Below are positions 49,042-63,843 of a DNA stretch of 64,000 bases, in pieces; the stretch's first letter is position 1; every line of letters begins with the position of its first letter. This stretch comes from Stereum hirsutum FP-91666 SS1. Lineage: Eukaryota > Basidiomycota > Agaricomycetes > Russulales > Stereaceae. Location of the stretch: contig NW_006763155.1 of assembly GCF_000264905.1 (NCBI RefSeq), positions 299,855 through 363,854 on the forward strand, given 5' to 3'. The translations under genes were made by a program, and so were the position numbers. The notes beneath the pieces are model-generated. The model saw only the letters and a list, made by a program, of their open reading frames with translations, was not told the origin of the DNA and searched no databases.

Positions 49042-52000
49042 ATGGACCTGACAGAAGACTCTCCCTGCATCATCGGCTCATCGTGTCGCCTCCCAGGTGA
49101 TATCATCAGGACAGACGGGCTCTGGGATGTCTTCGATCGAGGAAATTGGGAAGCCTGCAGCACTCTGCCACCCGCGTCCCGTGGATTTAATTCCTATCAG
49201 ACATCCCATTCACCGTCTCAATGCAGGGGCGGGTGGCTCGGAGTAGACGGTATCGAGGAATTCGACGCACATTTCTTTGGTATTCCACAGTCAGAGGCCC
49301 TTAATCTCAGACCGAATACTCGCCTCGCACTTGAACTCACTTGGGAAGCGTTAGAGAACGCCGGTATACCGCCTTCATCACTTCGCGGAAAAAACGTGTC
49401 GGTTTCGATCGGTGTGGGTACGGAGGATGGGTGGGACTTGAGACGGGTGATCGAGGATGGGACGGCGGCGTTCGACACGACTTGGGCTTCCAACAGTGAT
49501 CCGAGCGGTGTGGCAGGGCATATCGCGCATATATTCGATTTCTGTGGCCCATGCAACACAGTCTCTAATGCTTGTGCCAGTGGAGCTTTTGCGATCAAGG
49601 AAGGTAAGTCGACCATATAATCAACCGACCGTCTACATTGCTCAATATTTAATTCAATAGGTATCCACTCACTCCTGCAAGAGGATTCGGAAGTTGCGAT
49701 AGTTGGTTCGTTAGCGACACACTTTACGCCTGCCCCGTTCGGCTGGGCTGTCGCCTCCGGGGTTGCCTCTACGCAGGGACGCTCATCAACCTTCTCACCG
49801 GACGCTGACGGATATTCACCATCGGTATGATCTCGGTATTCATTATTGAAGGTTATCGACGATGCTGATTATCCCCTTCATATGGATCAGGAAGGTGCCG
49901 TTTTCTTCGTGATGAAAAGACAAAGCGGGGCTATATCCTCTGGAGATTACGTCCAGGGTATATTCAGATCAATCGCCACGGGTCATAATGGCGCGACTCG
50001 AACTCTCATGACCCCCAACGCCGACGCTCAAGCTGCGATAATAAGGAAGGCTCTCAATTCAGCACACATCGCACCTGGAGACATTTCGTTACTGGAAGGT
50101 GAATTACATGGTTGCTATTCATCTCCTGGTTCCGCTCACTTACAGTATATCTGCATTGAAAGCTCACGGAACCGGAACTCCTGTGGGAGACGCTTTGGAG
50201 GCCGAGGGTATTCGCACCGTATTTGGAAAACGTGAGGGAGAACCCTTATTTTTGTCATCCTCGAAGACCGTAGTGGGCCACTGCCATGGATCAGCCGCTC
50301 TCGTCGGTAAGATATCCACTCGCTTTCCTGGTCGCACTCAAGTATCTGAAATTACGCCTGAACTAGGTCTTCTTAAAGTTTTGTGTTCCCTGGAATGTAG
50401 AAAACTACCCAGACATGCTGTCTCTCCTCGCGCTGAGTTCACGCGAGGTCCTATTATCGTTCCGACCAACCCTGTGCCACTCAGCGCCACTCGTCTCATC
50501 GCTCAAGTGAATTCCTTCGGCTTCACCGGTTCTGTTTGCAGTATGGTCATCGAACTTCCCGTGCACACCACATGGACACCTCCGAATTCATCGAACGAGG
50601 GACACCGATTCTTCCTGCCATTCTCTGCGAAAACTCAATCGGCGCTCTTCAACCAAGTCGTCGCTGTTTGTTCATGGGCACTGAAGACGAATTGCTCCCT
50701 CGCCGATCTCGCCGCGATATTGGGCCTCTGTAAGGACCATCACGCGCATCGTCATTCGGCAAGCGTCGTTTCGCCGGAGGACCTCATTCGTCTGAAGGAT
50801 GATGCACACTCTCACGGTCTCGACGAGCAGAGTGGAAAAGCCATGGCTTTCCCCGATGATGACCGGATCACTCTCCGCCTGCTCAACTTGAGCGGCGTCG
50901 ATGAGAGCATGCGCGATGATTTACTCGACGAAATGGTTCAGTCCTGTCGTCTCGTCGATGCCGCTATTCTTCTGTACAACCGTGGTCATCATCTGCATTT
51001 CTCAGCAGCTTACGATAAACATGACATCGACGTGAACATGTTGCGTGCGTTTCCCTTATACCCCTTCGATAGACAGAGGTACTGGCGAGATGGACACCCT
51101 CGTCGTAACATAGATTCCATGGCTTCCCGCGGACTGGACTGCCCCACTCCCAATAGTCATCCTTCCATCTCCGACACGAAGTCAGTGGACTCGTCCTCTA
51201 AACAGAAGGAATTTTTATCCCTTATCGAACAGTTCGGAGCTCCCGTGTCTTTCGATGACACTTCGAAGCTCCCGAGAGAGGAGGGCAGCTTCCATATATT
51301 GCTGACGGGTGGAAACGGAATGCTCGGTTCGAATTTACTCGCCCGCCTCCTTCGCCACAACTCCACGACTGTCTATTGCATCATCCGTGGCCAAGATCCT
51401 TGGTCTAAGCTTTCCAGGTCGTTCAAAGTCCATCATCTCGATGAGAAACTTCTGCTCATGGCCAGAGAGAGCGGCTCCCTCGTATTGCTCCCAACATCTG
51501 ACCTTTGCGGTCCTAAACTCGGCCTTACGGATGCGCATTATCAACAACTTATCGAGTCAGTGGACCATATCGTTCACGCAGCGTGGAAGGTCAACTTTAA
51601 TCTCCCTCTCAAAGAGTTCGTCCCGTTCCTAGAATGTACGCGCGCCCTGGCCGAGCTTAGTGTCACGGCGAAGAAGTTGGTGCGATACCTTTTCATCGGA
51701 ACGTATGCGAGTACCTTCAACTACTCCAATAAACTCGTTCCTGAGGACATACTTGAACCTCTTGTGTCATTCGCTGCTGCACAGGTTCGTCATCCTCTCT
51801 TTGTTCTCTTTTGAAGGGTATACACACTCATATCGTTCATAGGGTTACGCTGTGTCAAAGTTGATCGCTGAGAACGCACTTCTCAAAATTCTAGAAGCGA
51901 GTTTGAACTCGTTTGAACTCGCTATCGTTCGCGTCGGACAAATATGCGGAGACAGTGTATCCGGATATTGGTCGCCAGACGAAATGATGCCCATGATGAT

Positions 52001-53722
52001 CGCGTCGCTTCCAGCTCTCAAGGCTCTTCCACGGTCCATGCCCGACGTCTCCTGGATTCCCTCCGACATATGCGCAGACAGCCTTCGCGATTTCATTTTG
52101 TTCCATCCAGTCGACATCCCAGTCATTCCTCCCAATCCACATGTCCTTCACGTTGCCAACCCGCGTATCACGCCGTGGCCCACTGTGGCGAAGCAATTGG
52201 GGAACGTGGCCGGTATTGATCAGATCGCTCTGTTACCCTTTGCGGATTACGTCTCCCTCCTTCAGCGAACACCCAAAGACCTTCCCATCGTCCGCCTACT
52301 GCCATTCTTCCTCGAATCCCTATCCGAAGGCACTATGCCGGAGAACTACGCCTCGCTTAATGTCGAGTCTACTCTGCATTACAGCCAATCGCTCAGCGCT
52401 TGTCCTGAAATTGGTCCGAAAATTCTACGAACCATATGGCGTCATCTTCAGTCGAAAGAAGAAGAAGTAGAGATGCAGAAACTCGCGGACCCCGTGTATA
52501 TTTTCGGTCCATGGTCGGCCCTTTCGAAGGACGTTCCGTTAGACAAAAATCTGACCCGCATCAAGGCCCTTGCGCAAACAGTGCGTGCAAGTCTAGACGA
52601 TAACATAGACGAAGAAGAGTAAGTTCTATGCTTGAAACATTGTCCATACGTCACGATCTAATCCGTTCACTTTTCAGCTTAGCCCTGGAGCGGCAGCTAA
52701 AGACACTAGCGTGCCATCTCACAGAAGTCGAAAAGTTATCCAATCACGGTGCAAATCCCTGTGCTGTTCTCGGATACTGTTTCGGGGAGTATTCCGCCGC
52801 AGTTGTCTCCGGAGCCATGACTGAGGAAGCTGCAGTGAACATCATCGTCCGTAGGGCTATCGCTCTTCGAAAGGTTAACGGAGCCATGCTGAACGTCTTT
52901 TCCGATATGAGCGTCGTCAAGCGCCACCTCGCACGACTGCCCTCTCCTCCCAGCATTGCAATACACGCTGGCCCTGGCCATGTTGTACTCTCAGGGACAG
53001 TTTCCCAAATACAGGATTCTCAGAAGGAACTTCAGCGGCGCGGCGTAAAAACTGTGCTGATACCTGACGCTCTCCCATTCCATTCCGACGCCGTGAACGA
53101 CTCGGTATCGAAGCTGCTCCCATACTCATTCGTACCACAACCTGCATCTACGTGCTATATCTCCTGCGTAACGGGCTCGTCTATATCAAGCATCCAACTC
53201 GGCATCAAGTACTGGTTGAGACACATGCGGGAACCAGTCCAATTCTATAGGTCGATGCAATTCATACGAAACACTTTCCCCTCCGCCAAGATCATCGACG
53301 TAGGACCGGGAACTTCCCTTGCCAAGATGATCTCGCGATATGAATGGCCAGACACCGTCGTTCTCTCTGTAAACGAATGGTGCCGGGACGGGTTTTCGCA
53401 CAGGAAATCAACTCCCCTTGCAGCTCATAATATAGCGCCCCAACTCGACACTATCCCTAGATCGCTATCTCTCGCGGGCGAAAGAGAACCTAGAAAAGAG
53501 CAGGATCTATCCCAAGTGGCACTGAGCGTGTTGTCGAAAACGTTTGGGTATCCTGAGTCGAAGGACATACTGAGACGCTCCCCTCATTCAGTTGGGCTAC
53601 AGTCCATGGACTTTATTAGATTTTCAGATATATTCTCTCGGAGGACTGGTATCGATATTCCGCTATCTGCGTTTGTCTCTGACCTGACATTGGAAAGAAT
53701 AATTACCAATGCTGTGACGTAG
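49042..53722 (+). CDS. synthase 2: KS-reductase-AT-ACP megasynthase with relocated AT
   Basis: Non-canonical polyketide synthase. Seven exons (49042-49603, 49661-49824, 49891-50098, 50163-50306, 50367-51784, 51843-52618, 52678-53722), all GT..AG and phase-consistent, give 1438 aa. KS about 5-430: GSSCRLPG, Cys178 (NACASGA, not the usual TACSSS), His313 (AHGTGT), His351 (GHCHGSAAL). A KS-AT linker (FFLPFSAKTQSAL, about 440) is followed only about 145 residues later by a post-AT linker (LRAFPLYPFDRQRYW, about 584), so the AT core is missing there. Thioester reductase about 665-1000 with TGGNGMLGSNLL (about 672) and GYAVSK (Tyr834, Lys838). An AT follows: VYIFGPWS (about 1050), GYCFGEY with Cys1125 in place of Ser, and FHS with His1226. 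ACP ends the protein (VGLQSMDF, Ser1400). Role inferred: extension with an AT acting in cis or for synthase 1, then reductive release as aldehyde or alcohol. A start at 48970 is also in frame; 49042 fits the usual KS beginning. Confidence 0.87.
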
Positions 53723-54330
53723 TATTTTCAGGCTTCGTCGGTTTGTTCTACTAGACTCTTCCCTGTTCTTCTTTTGTATTTAATCTGGCCGCTCTTCTCT
53801 GTTATCTGATCTGTATTAATTCTGTAGATATTTCCGTTGATCGAAGCCGTTTGTATCCCATCGGAGGGACACGACCCCACGCCTTTTACCGCCCTTCAAG
53901 GCCCTTCTCACCCCTGTAACCTTATGCAGAGTGTCGAGATTTTAGAAGAGTAGACCAGCAGAGTACGGCGGTATACACGTACTAGAAAGCGCTGTATTAT
54001 CATATGAAACCCCATAGTGCCGAGTAGTCACGATGCAATCTCGAGCTTCCGGGAGACCCTGATGACCGTCTGACTAAATCGTACTTGTAGAAAGGATAAT
54101 TGGGCCCAGAGTGATGGGTTATGATACGAGAGAACCCCAGTGCATTCGTTGGTGGAACTTGAAACATAGGCCTGCCGGGCACGGCGGTAAGCGTACAGGC
54201 TATTGGGGCCTCTCAGTTACATCTCAGAACCTGAAATTCCTGCTGGAAATTTACTGAGCTGCATGCACAATTGCCAGTGGAGCAGCACATCCGTTCTATA
54301 TAAAGTCAAGAATATAAATAAAACAGAATA
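53723..54330. other. intergenic region, convergent 3' ends
   Basis: 3' space between synthase 2 and the LURP-one-like gene. No coding signal. Confidence 0.45.
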
Positions 54331-55313
54331 TTAATTGAATCCCTCGTTGTACGCCTCATCGAAGCATACACAAAGGGCGGCCATGAAGATAATATCTACG
54401 CCCGGTGCGATCCTAGCCGCATACTATTTATCAATATAAATTGAGAATGTCAAACTGTCACAGAGAACTGAGAAGAGATTCCCTATAAACTCACCGTCTG
54501 CTTTCCGACAGCTACGTCCTTCACGTCTAAGAAACAACGGTTTATCTCTCCCAGAACCTCGTCCGTTCCCACAATCGTGATGGTAGCGGACCTGGTTTAT
54601 ATTGAGCAGTAAATGATCTCAGTGCTAAATTCGCACAACAAAGGGTCACAAGTGAGACTGACCTCCCGAGCCAGTCACCCTTGCATTCGAGCTCTATCTC
54701 CTCCGGATCAACGGAGGATGCTTTAGGAGTTAAGGCCATGTTTGTAAAGGAGGCGACCATTCGAAAGGATGTTACTGAAGAGAAAGGCGGAAAATATCAT
54801 ATCAGTGTTCTGACAAGACTCGGACGGAGACTTTCATTGAATGGGCGGAGAAGTAAAAAAGAGTCTCGTGATGCATACCAAGGAACTTCTTGTTGACCCT
54901 ACAAAGTTCGGTCCCGTCCATGGCCTCTATGACTTGTTTCTTTGGTATGGCGATTTTATTGCGAATTGTGAATAACGGGTTCCCTTTTGAGTCCTTGAAT
55001 ACTGCGCGATATGTAATTATGAGCAAATATTCAATCCTCCTCAGTCGGCCAATAACCCCGAGGAGTGGGGGGGAACTACGAGAAATAACTGACCCTTCTT
55101 GTCGATCAGAGTAAATGCCTGCCCACGACAACTTAATACCACCTCTCCGGCCTCATTGTTGACCACAAATTTGTCGCCGGTCAGGGAGGCAACGTTATGC
55201 TTCATGTGAAGAGTTTCGACATTTGGACCGCAGAAATCGATATTAAGGCCAATAGGAGGGTCAACGGGTTCAAGTACGGTTTGGAATGGAGTTGGATGAC
55301 CGAAGAGCCCCAT
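54331..55313 (-). CDS. LURP-one-related / Tubby-like fold protein
   Basis: Small beta-barrel protein of the LURP-one-related (LOR) family, structurally Tubby-like. Start at 55313 (MGLFGHPTPFQTVLEPVDPP). Exon 1 holds the typical paired strands KHNVASLTGDKFVVNNEAGE and VVLSCRGQAFTLIDKKG. Later exons read KGNPLFTIRNKIAIPKKQVI and AMDGTELCRV, then PEEIELECKGDWLGR and ATITIVGTDEVLGEINR, ending in AARIAPGVDIIFMAALCVCF and the stop at 54333-54331. The pattern of G-K-F-V-V-N-N-E-x-G then L-F-T-I-R-N-K is what I recognise for the family. Fungal LOR proteins have no settled biochemical role; membrane or phospholipid association has been suggested from the fold. It is convergent with synthase 2 and probably marks the edge of the cluster. 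Confidence 0.75.
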
Positions 55314-56849
55314 TGTTGATCGATGTTAGGGTGATGCCAATGCAAGAGAGTAATATGAGAGAATTGGCCGGATACTCTGTGTTGGAGAATCGTACTTATA
55401 GTTTCGGCTTTCAGTCAGTTGAATGTGCGTCCCCTGACGAACGGGATATCCAGGTGACATGGCGATGGAAGGAAATGGAAAAGCTGCGTATGAACGCCAC
55501 ATTTTGATGAAGATGTACCGGGAAGGCGTCGGAGAGAGAGGCGATGGCTCTCATTCAATCAATGCCCGATTGACAGCTCTCATCATATGCATATTGATTG
55601 TGATAGACACAGCGGGAGTTGCCTTTCCTATTGTACCCAACGTTATGCATATCAATTTTGGTACATGTTGAGTCCCTCCGGACGTCGACAGTACTCGTCG
55701 TACGCAAAGAATTGAACAGAACGAGTTACACGTGGGCTCAGATCCACTGAAGACAGCATAGACTCGGCGGCCTACTCTTCCTTAAAGATTGAATTAAATA
55801 TGTTTGTACAGAGTATCTCGCTGTTCGTCTCGCAGGTCTGTCGTCGCCGTTAGATAATGGATCTAGTGGCGGACATGTACATGTCGAATGCAACCCGCGA
55901 CAGTATATGTGGAATACAGTCCATCAAAATCTCCAGAATTTGTGCATAACCCAATTTGGTAGCACTGGACTCTGACATCTCGCCTTCTCTCGACACATCT
56001 GCTCACTCCGGACACAGGAGAGCAATACCTTTTCACGGTCATAAATTCTATGTTCTCGCCCACGTTCCTGGAGGCCGTGGAATGGCCGTCTATCCAGCCA
56101 AGAGGACAGATAATATGGGGAAAGTGGTAGAAGAGCGAGACATTGCCTAGACTGCCAAACTGTATTTCATACTCCTAACGAGGCTAATGGATTGCATGAG
56201 CACTGGGACGACTGATGGTTGCGCTAGGAGCATCATATCTTTAACATGACGTGGGTGTAGCTATGAAATTTCCTTGAGAACACTTACTCTAAAGAAACAG
56301 AGGTGCCCTTTATGGACTACGCTTTGTTTGATGCAGGAGTCTCGAGCGACGGGTATCATGGTATTCGGATACCGCCCATACAGCACAGGATAAGCAGTGC
56401 AGATCAGTTGTTTCGAAGCTGGAGTCTTTGGCGTCGAAAGTTCGATTGCGATGATGGAACGGAATGGAGCCACGACCAAACCATGGTTCCACGACATGTC
56501 AGAATCGGTTCTTCTCATCGAAGTTATGTACTTCATTCAAAGAAATCCTCAGCTCAGGACCTTCACCATTCTAATTTATCCGTTCATATCACTTAGCACG
56601 GAGCAGTCCCGTACAGGCCTATTCATGCCAGCCACACACAATTTGACCCATTGAATAAGGCCCGAACGTGTTCCGGGACCAGCTCCGCCTACAAAGCAGA
56701 GAACGAAGAAAAGAAAACCGAGCGATAAGGAAAGAGACGCACAGTTTCTGAGTACAACTTGGTGTCCTCATCTGTATCTCGCCAACGGTTCTTTGTGCTC
56801 CTGCGAGGACTGAAACAATTAACATGCCCTGCACAAAATAGAGAAGGAG
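55314..56849. other. gene-poor stretch
   Basis: Overlapping frames on both strands without clear exon logic. A plus frame at 55956-56150 contains PFHGHKFYVLAH, superficially like a copper-oxidase motif, but nothing around it supports a gene. Confidence 0.35.
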
Positions 56850-57860
56850 CTTTAGTATAGCGAGGCGATCGAGGTCAGGGAGAGGATGAGAATGAATGGG
56901 GTCGAGGGGAAGAGCATGTCGAAGCGGGCAGCAAATATGGAAAGGGAAGATGGACAGAATGTATAAGGATGGAACATTGTCGATGTCGAAGGACGTCTGC
57001 AGTCATATACGTAGTAAGAAAGAACATGGTCGAGAGGGAATGAAGTGGGAGAATCGGGTTGGAAGAGTAGAAAAATATCGGCAAGAAGGAGATGACTGAA
57101 AGCAGAGTATTGGCGGTACGGCGTCGGCATAGAAATGACGAGGAACTTCAAATGCATTCAAGAAATAGGGGGAGAAAAGGGTGGATGACAGTACTGGAAG
57201 TAGCGTGGGGAGTGGTATGCGAAGTAAATGGTGGAAGTGACATGTACGCAGAAAGGGAACGAAAAGGGCGGTGGCGAATATTGCATAAACCGAGACTGCA
57301 ATGGAGAACGCACCGTGTCATTGAACAGTCCGAGTTATACGCTGACTCGACGACGACGTGCGAGGACAAAGAAGCGTTTTTAGGGAATAGGCTGTGGATG
57401 GAAGGGATTAGTAGACGGAAGAACACATGATGTCCCAGATGTGGATACGAACTATAAGAGGTCGAATGCAGAGTGATGGAATGCTTGGAAGATGAAGAGA
57501 TGGGGCAAGCAGGCAGAAAAAATACGCGGAGGGAATGCAGGGGAGGAATAGGGAGGAATGCGTGGGTAGATTGATAAAGCGAAGACAACGAGGAAAAAAA
57601 AGTAGGAATAACGCACCGAATAGCTTTTATTTTGCGCCGTTATAATATCTGTCTCATCAATGGCATCGATGCCCCGCATCTTATGACGCACGAAGACTTC
57701 GTTGCGGAGAGTGAAGGTAAACCTTCATTTGTACCTTTGGATTGTGGAGTTGAAAAAAGAATGAGTTGAGCTCGACGGCTCGGAGGGTTAGAATGCAGAA
57801 TTGAGGTGGGTGGAAGGGTTCGAGCAGGACGGAAGAGGGAGTGGGGTAGTTTGAAGGACC
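56850..57860. other. purine-rich (+ strand) tract
   Basis: About 1 kb in which the plus strand is strongly enriched for A and G (many GGAAG, GAGGAA and AAGAGG runs) and the minus strand correspondingly for C and T. Minus-strand frames of 60-146 codons are Ser/Pro/Phe/Leu-rich, as expected from the base bias alone, and I could not chain them into a gene. It may be non-coding or transcribed without translation. Confidence 0.45.
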
Positions 57861-58079
57861 CAGTGTCGTTCATGCATGAGTGGAAGGCTTGGTTAATACA
57901 CGGGAAATATTGTAACAGCGAGTGTGTGATGGAGGGTATAAAGCAAGCATTATGAAGCCGAAGTGAGGACGTAGAAAGTCGCTGTGGCGCGCCACTCGAT
58001 TACTAATTGATCGCTGCTCACCGATAACCTGGTTTCCCTCGTACTCATCTGTCGGAAAATATTCCAGGACCTTTTAAGT

Positions 58080-58550
58080 ACTTACAAGGCTATATCAGGT
58101 ATATCAGGCCGGACCGGCCTGGCAATGATTGAAAGGGGGGAAAAACTCCCTGGGAAGGCCGCTTGTAAGGTCGCTTGTAAGGTCGCCGCGATCCGGTTTA
58201 TGAACGGTGATGGCAATGGGCCTAGGCGTCGTTGGGCTGGCCGGGCTTGGGCAGGCGGTCGGGCGTGCCGGTGTGGCCCTGCGTAAGATGCAGGGGGGCC
58301 ACGTCGTTGATGCCCATGTCGTCCCCAACCTGACTGAGCGAGCGTGCACAATACGTTGAATGGTCACTTTCGTAGGTTGTGGCCATAGAGCGACATTGCA
58401 AGTGCTCGTTTGAGCGAGTTTGGAGGTGTTTTAGGATCGGGTGGCTGAGCGCGCGTGCTCCGCGCATGCCTAATCGGGGAGTACCCCTTATCAGACCGGT
58501 CCCAGCCGGGAAAGATACCTTACAAGGCAGCTTGTAATCTAATCACCTTT
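58080..58550. repeat. GC-rich insert with repeated CTTGTAAGGT units
   Basis: A block visibly more GC-rich than its surroundings, beginning with a doubled TATATCAGG and GGCCGGACCGGCC palindrome, then two direct copies of GCTTGTAAGGTCG (58158 and 58170). Near the right end ACCTTACAAGGCAGCTTGTAA (about 58518-58538) holds the same word in both orientations. This fits a non-autonomous mobile insert. It ends roughly 150 bases before the TATA box of the first ene-reductase gene and so may influence it. Confidence 0.45.
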
Positions 58551-58698
58551 CAAGCTCCGCAAACATTTTCCGACATCCTTCCCAGCTCGAGCTTCGCATG
58601 CTCGAAGAAATGCGGAGGCCCGTCTGCCGACAAACGCTATATTCAAAAACTATCACCCGACCTCGTTCAGCTTACTGACCAACTTTCGTACCCAGCAT

Positions 58699-58705
58699 TA
58701 TAAAT
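58699..58705 (+). promoter_or_regulatory. TATA box of ene-reductase gene 1
   Basis: TATAAAT 85 bases upstream of the start codon at 58784. Confidence 0.45.
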
Positions 58706-58783
58706 AATGGCCCCAGTCGAGTCGAAGAACTTTACCCAGGCGACGAACCACCTCACTCCTGAACCATCGCGCTCTCTACGACC

Positions 58784-60494
<1,711 letters not shown>

Positions 60495-61549
60495 TTGAGC
60501 AGATTTTCTGCCAACAAGGACTAATGGGAACGCGGATGCGAAACACTAAATACTGAAGATTAGGTTACAGAATTGAGTTATGCAATGTACCACTGTAGAG
60601 AGATGTTTTGTTTGCATATAAATTGTCGTCTTCTTCTTCGTTGTGATCATGACGGGAAATTCGAATAAATGTGCTATGCCGCTTGCGTGCGAGGGCGCCA
60701 CAAGACAGGGGTACCGTGCCACACCGGCAATCGTTGCAGCCGGAGCCGGAACCTTCTGAGCAAAAAGTTCACGTCGCTCTGCTCCTCTCTATTTCCCCAG
60801 TCATCCGTTCCGCTATTTACTCCCAGATCTCAATATTTCAATTGTAGGCCTTGAGAATTTCTCCTGAAATCCACAGTCCATACGGCTCTACTCGCATCTG
60901 AAAAGAATTTCAGGATGTATGATGAGTTCGGGCAGAAAACCGCCCATGGGCTCGTACCGCCGGCGTTCACATCTGACGAAGACGAAACTTCGTGGATCTG
61001 TAAGTTTTGTTCAGTTGGGTCGGTGATGACTGTACAATCCCTCAACGAGGTGAATCGGCCAATACGATCGGCAGGGATATGTGGGTGAGTTAACCGGAAG
61101 ACCTGTTTCATGGAGTATGTTCGTTCACCTTCGACTCGGAGTCCAAGTGCTTCAGTTCAACATCAGCCCGTTCCAAAGTCCATGACTCCGCTCAAAATGG
61201 AACGGAGTATGTCTATATACAGGTTGGCTTCACTCTACACGTATCTCTCCGTTGATAGAAAGGCTCTAGCAAGTTCTGCGGTATGCTAGTGATAGCCTCG
61301 GGCAAGTGCCCGAGGCGCTTGAATAGATGCCGGTCGACCAGCAATCCTCCACAAACATCTTCCGTCGATGCCACCTTTCCGAGGCCTCGAGCTCGAGCAC
61401 GTCTTCGCAGTTACCCACTCAAACGTTTAATAGTTGCCCCGACCATTGGGATTACTCAGTTCAATGTCTTTGTAACCAACTTCCCCGCTGATCGTCGTCG
61501 ATCGTAGGTAGAAAATTGCAACATGCGGGGCAATAGCCCCTGGAATCCA
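60495..61549. other. intergenic region between ene-reductase paralogues
   Basis: No coding signal. A minus frame at 60830-61111 (93 codons) has no recognised motif. Confidence 0.4.
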
Positions 61550-61556
61550 TATAAAA
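61550..61556 (+). promoter_or_regulatory. TATA box of ene-reductase gene 2
   Basis: TATAAAA 101 bases upstream of the start codon at 61651. Confidence 0.45.
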
Positions 61557-61650
61557 GGACGGCGCCGTGTGCGTACAATTTCATCGTTAACACTCCTTCC
61601 TCCCTCTCGTCGTCGCATTTTCCCTACACCACAGTCACCACTTACTAAAC

Positions 61651-63247
<1,597 letters not shown>

Positions 63248-63843
63248 AGAGACTGTGCGGGGCCGGAAGCATAGAGAATCCGTCTTCGTTGGATGACCCT
63301 TATTGTGACGCAGATGATTCATTAGACAATGCTGTAGAGCAATGTGGTTATTGACAAAGTATATTCTAGGCACTGTATCGAGCTATACATACATATAATT
63401 AGACCGTGACGTAGCGACGTGATAGACATATCGTACGTTAACACCCACTGCGGTTCAATACGCCCAAATGAGCTGTATTTCGCTTATAGATCTAAGTCTA
63501 AGAAAGCTCAGCATTCTACACTAATTTATGGTGTACTGGTATTGTTGTGGTGATGAGAGAAGTCGGGCGTGATACAATTTTAAGCGTAGACCACGAAGTG
63601 ATGAACACGGTGGATGCAAACAGCCAAGGGGGTGGCAGGAATAAAATAAAAAACCGGATGTAGGGGGGGGAGGGGGGCCCGGAGGGCCCTTAAACGCGAA
63701 CTGTCCGGACATCATGGAAGGTCCTACGGCAGCCATTTGGAGGGTTCCTGGGGCACATATATGATTATCTGTGTACACAGTGCTGATAAAACTGTGAATA
63801 GGAGATGGTTTAAGTGTAAAAAAGATGATAATGGATATTTTTA
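63248..63843. other. non-coding flank before minisatellite
   Basis: No coding signal. A G-rich run (GGGGGGGGAGGGGGG) lies at about 63663-63677; a minus frame over it encodes a poly-proline stretch that I attribute to the run. Confidence 0.4.

Noticed and set aside
52622..52680. Possibility that synthase 2 is two genes, with a new start at 52628.
   Set aside because: The stop at 52619-52621 lies inside a clean GTAAGT..TTTTCAG intron that restores phase, and the AT fold begins upstream (VYIFGPWS) and continues downstream.
55956..56150. PFHGHKFYVLAH in a plus-strand frame, reminiscent of the copper-binding HxHGH of multicopper oxidases.
   Set aside because: The family motif HLHGH is incomplete, no other copper motif or exon is nearby, and the frame is short; a chance match is more likely.
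56852..57691. Chain of hydrophobic minus-strand frames that might be a membrane receptor gene.
   Set aside because: The hydrophobicity follows from the C/T-rich strand; no splice-consistent chain or receptor motif was found.
63600..63778. Minus frame with a poly-proline stretch.
   Set aside because: The prolines are encoded by the G-run on the plus strand; no other support.
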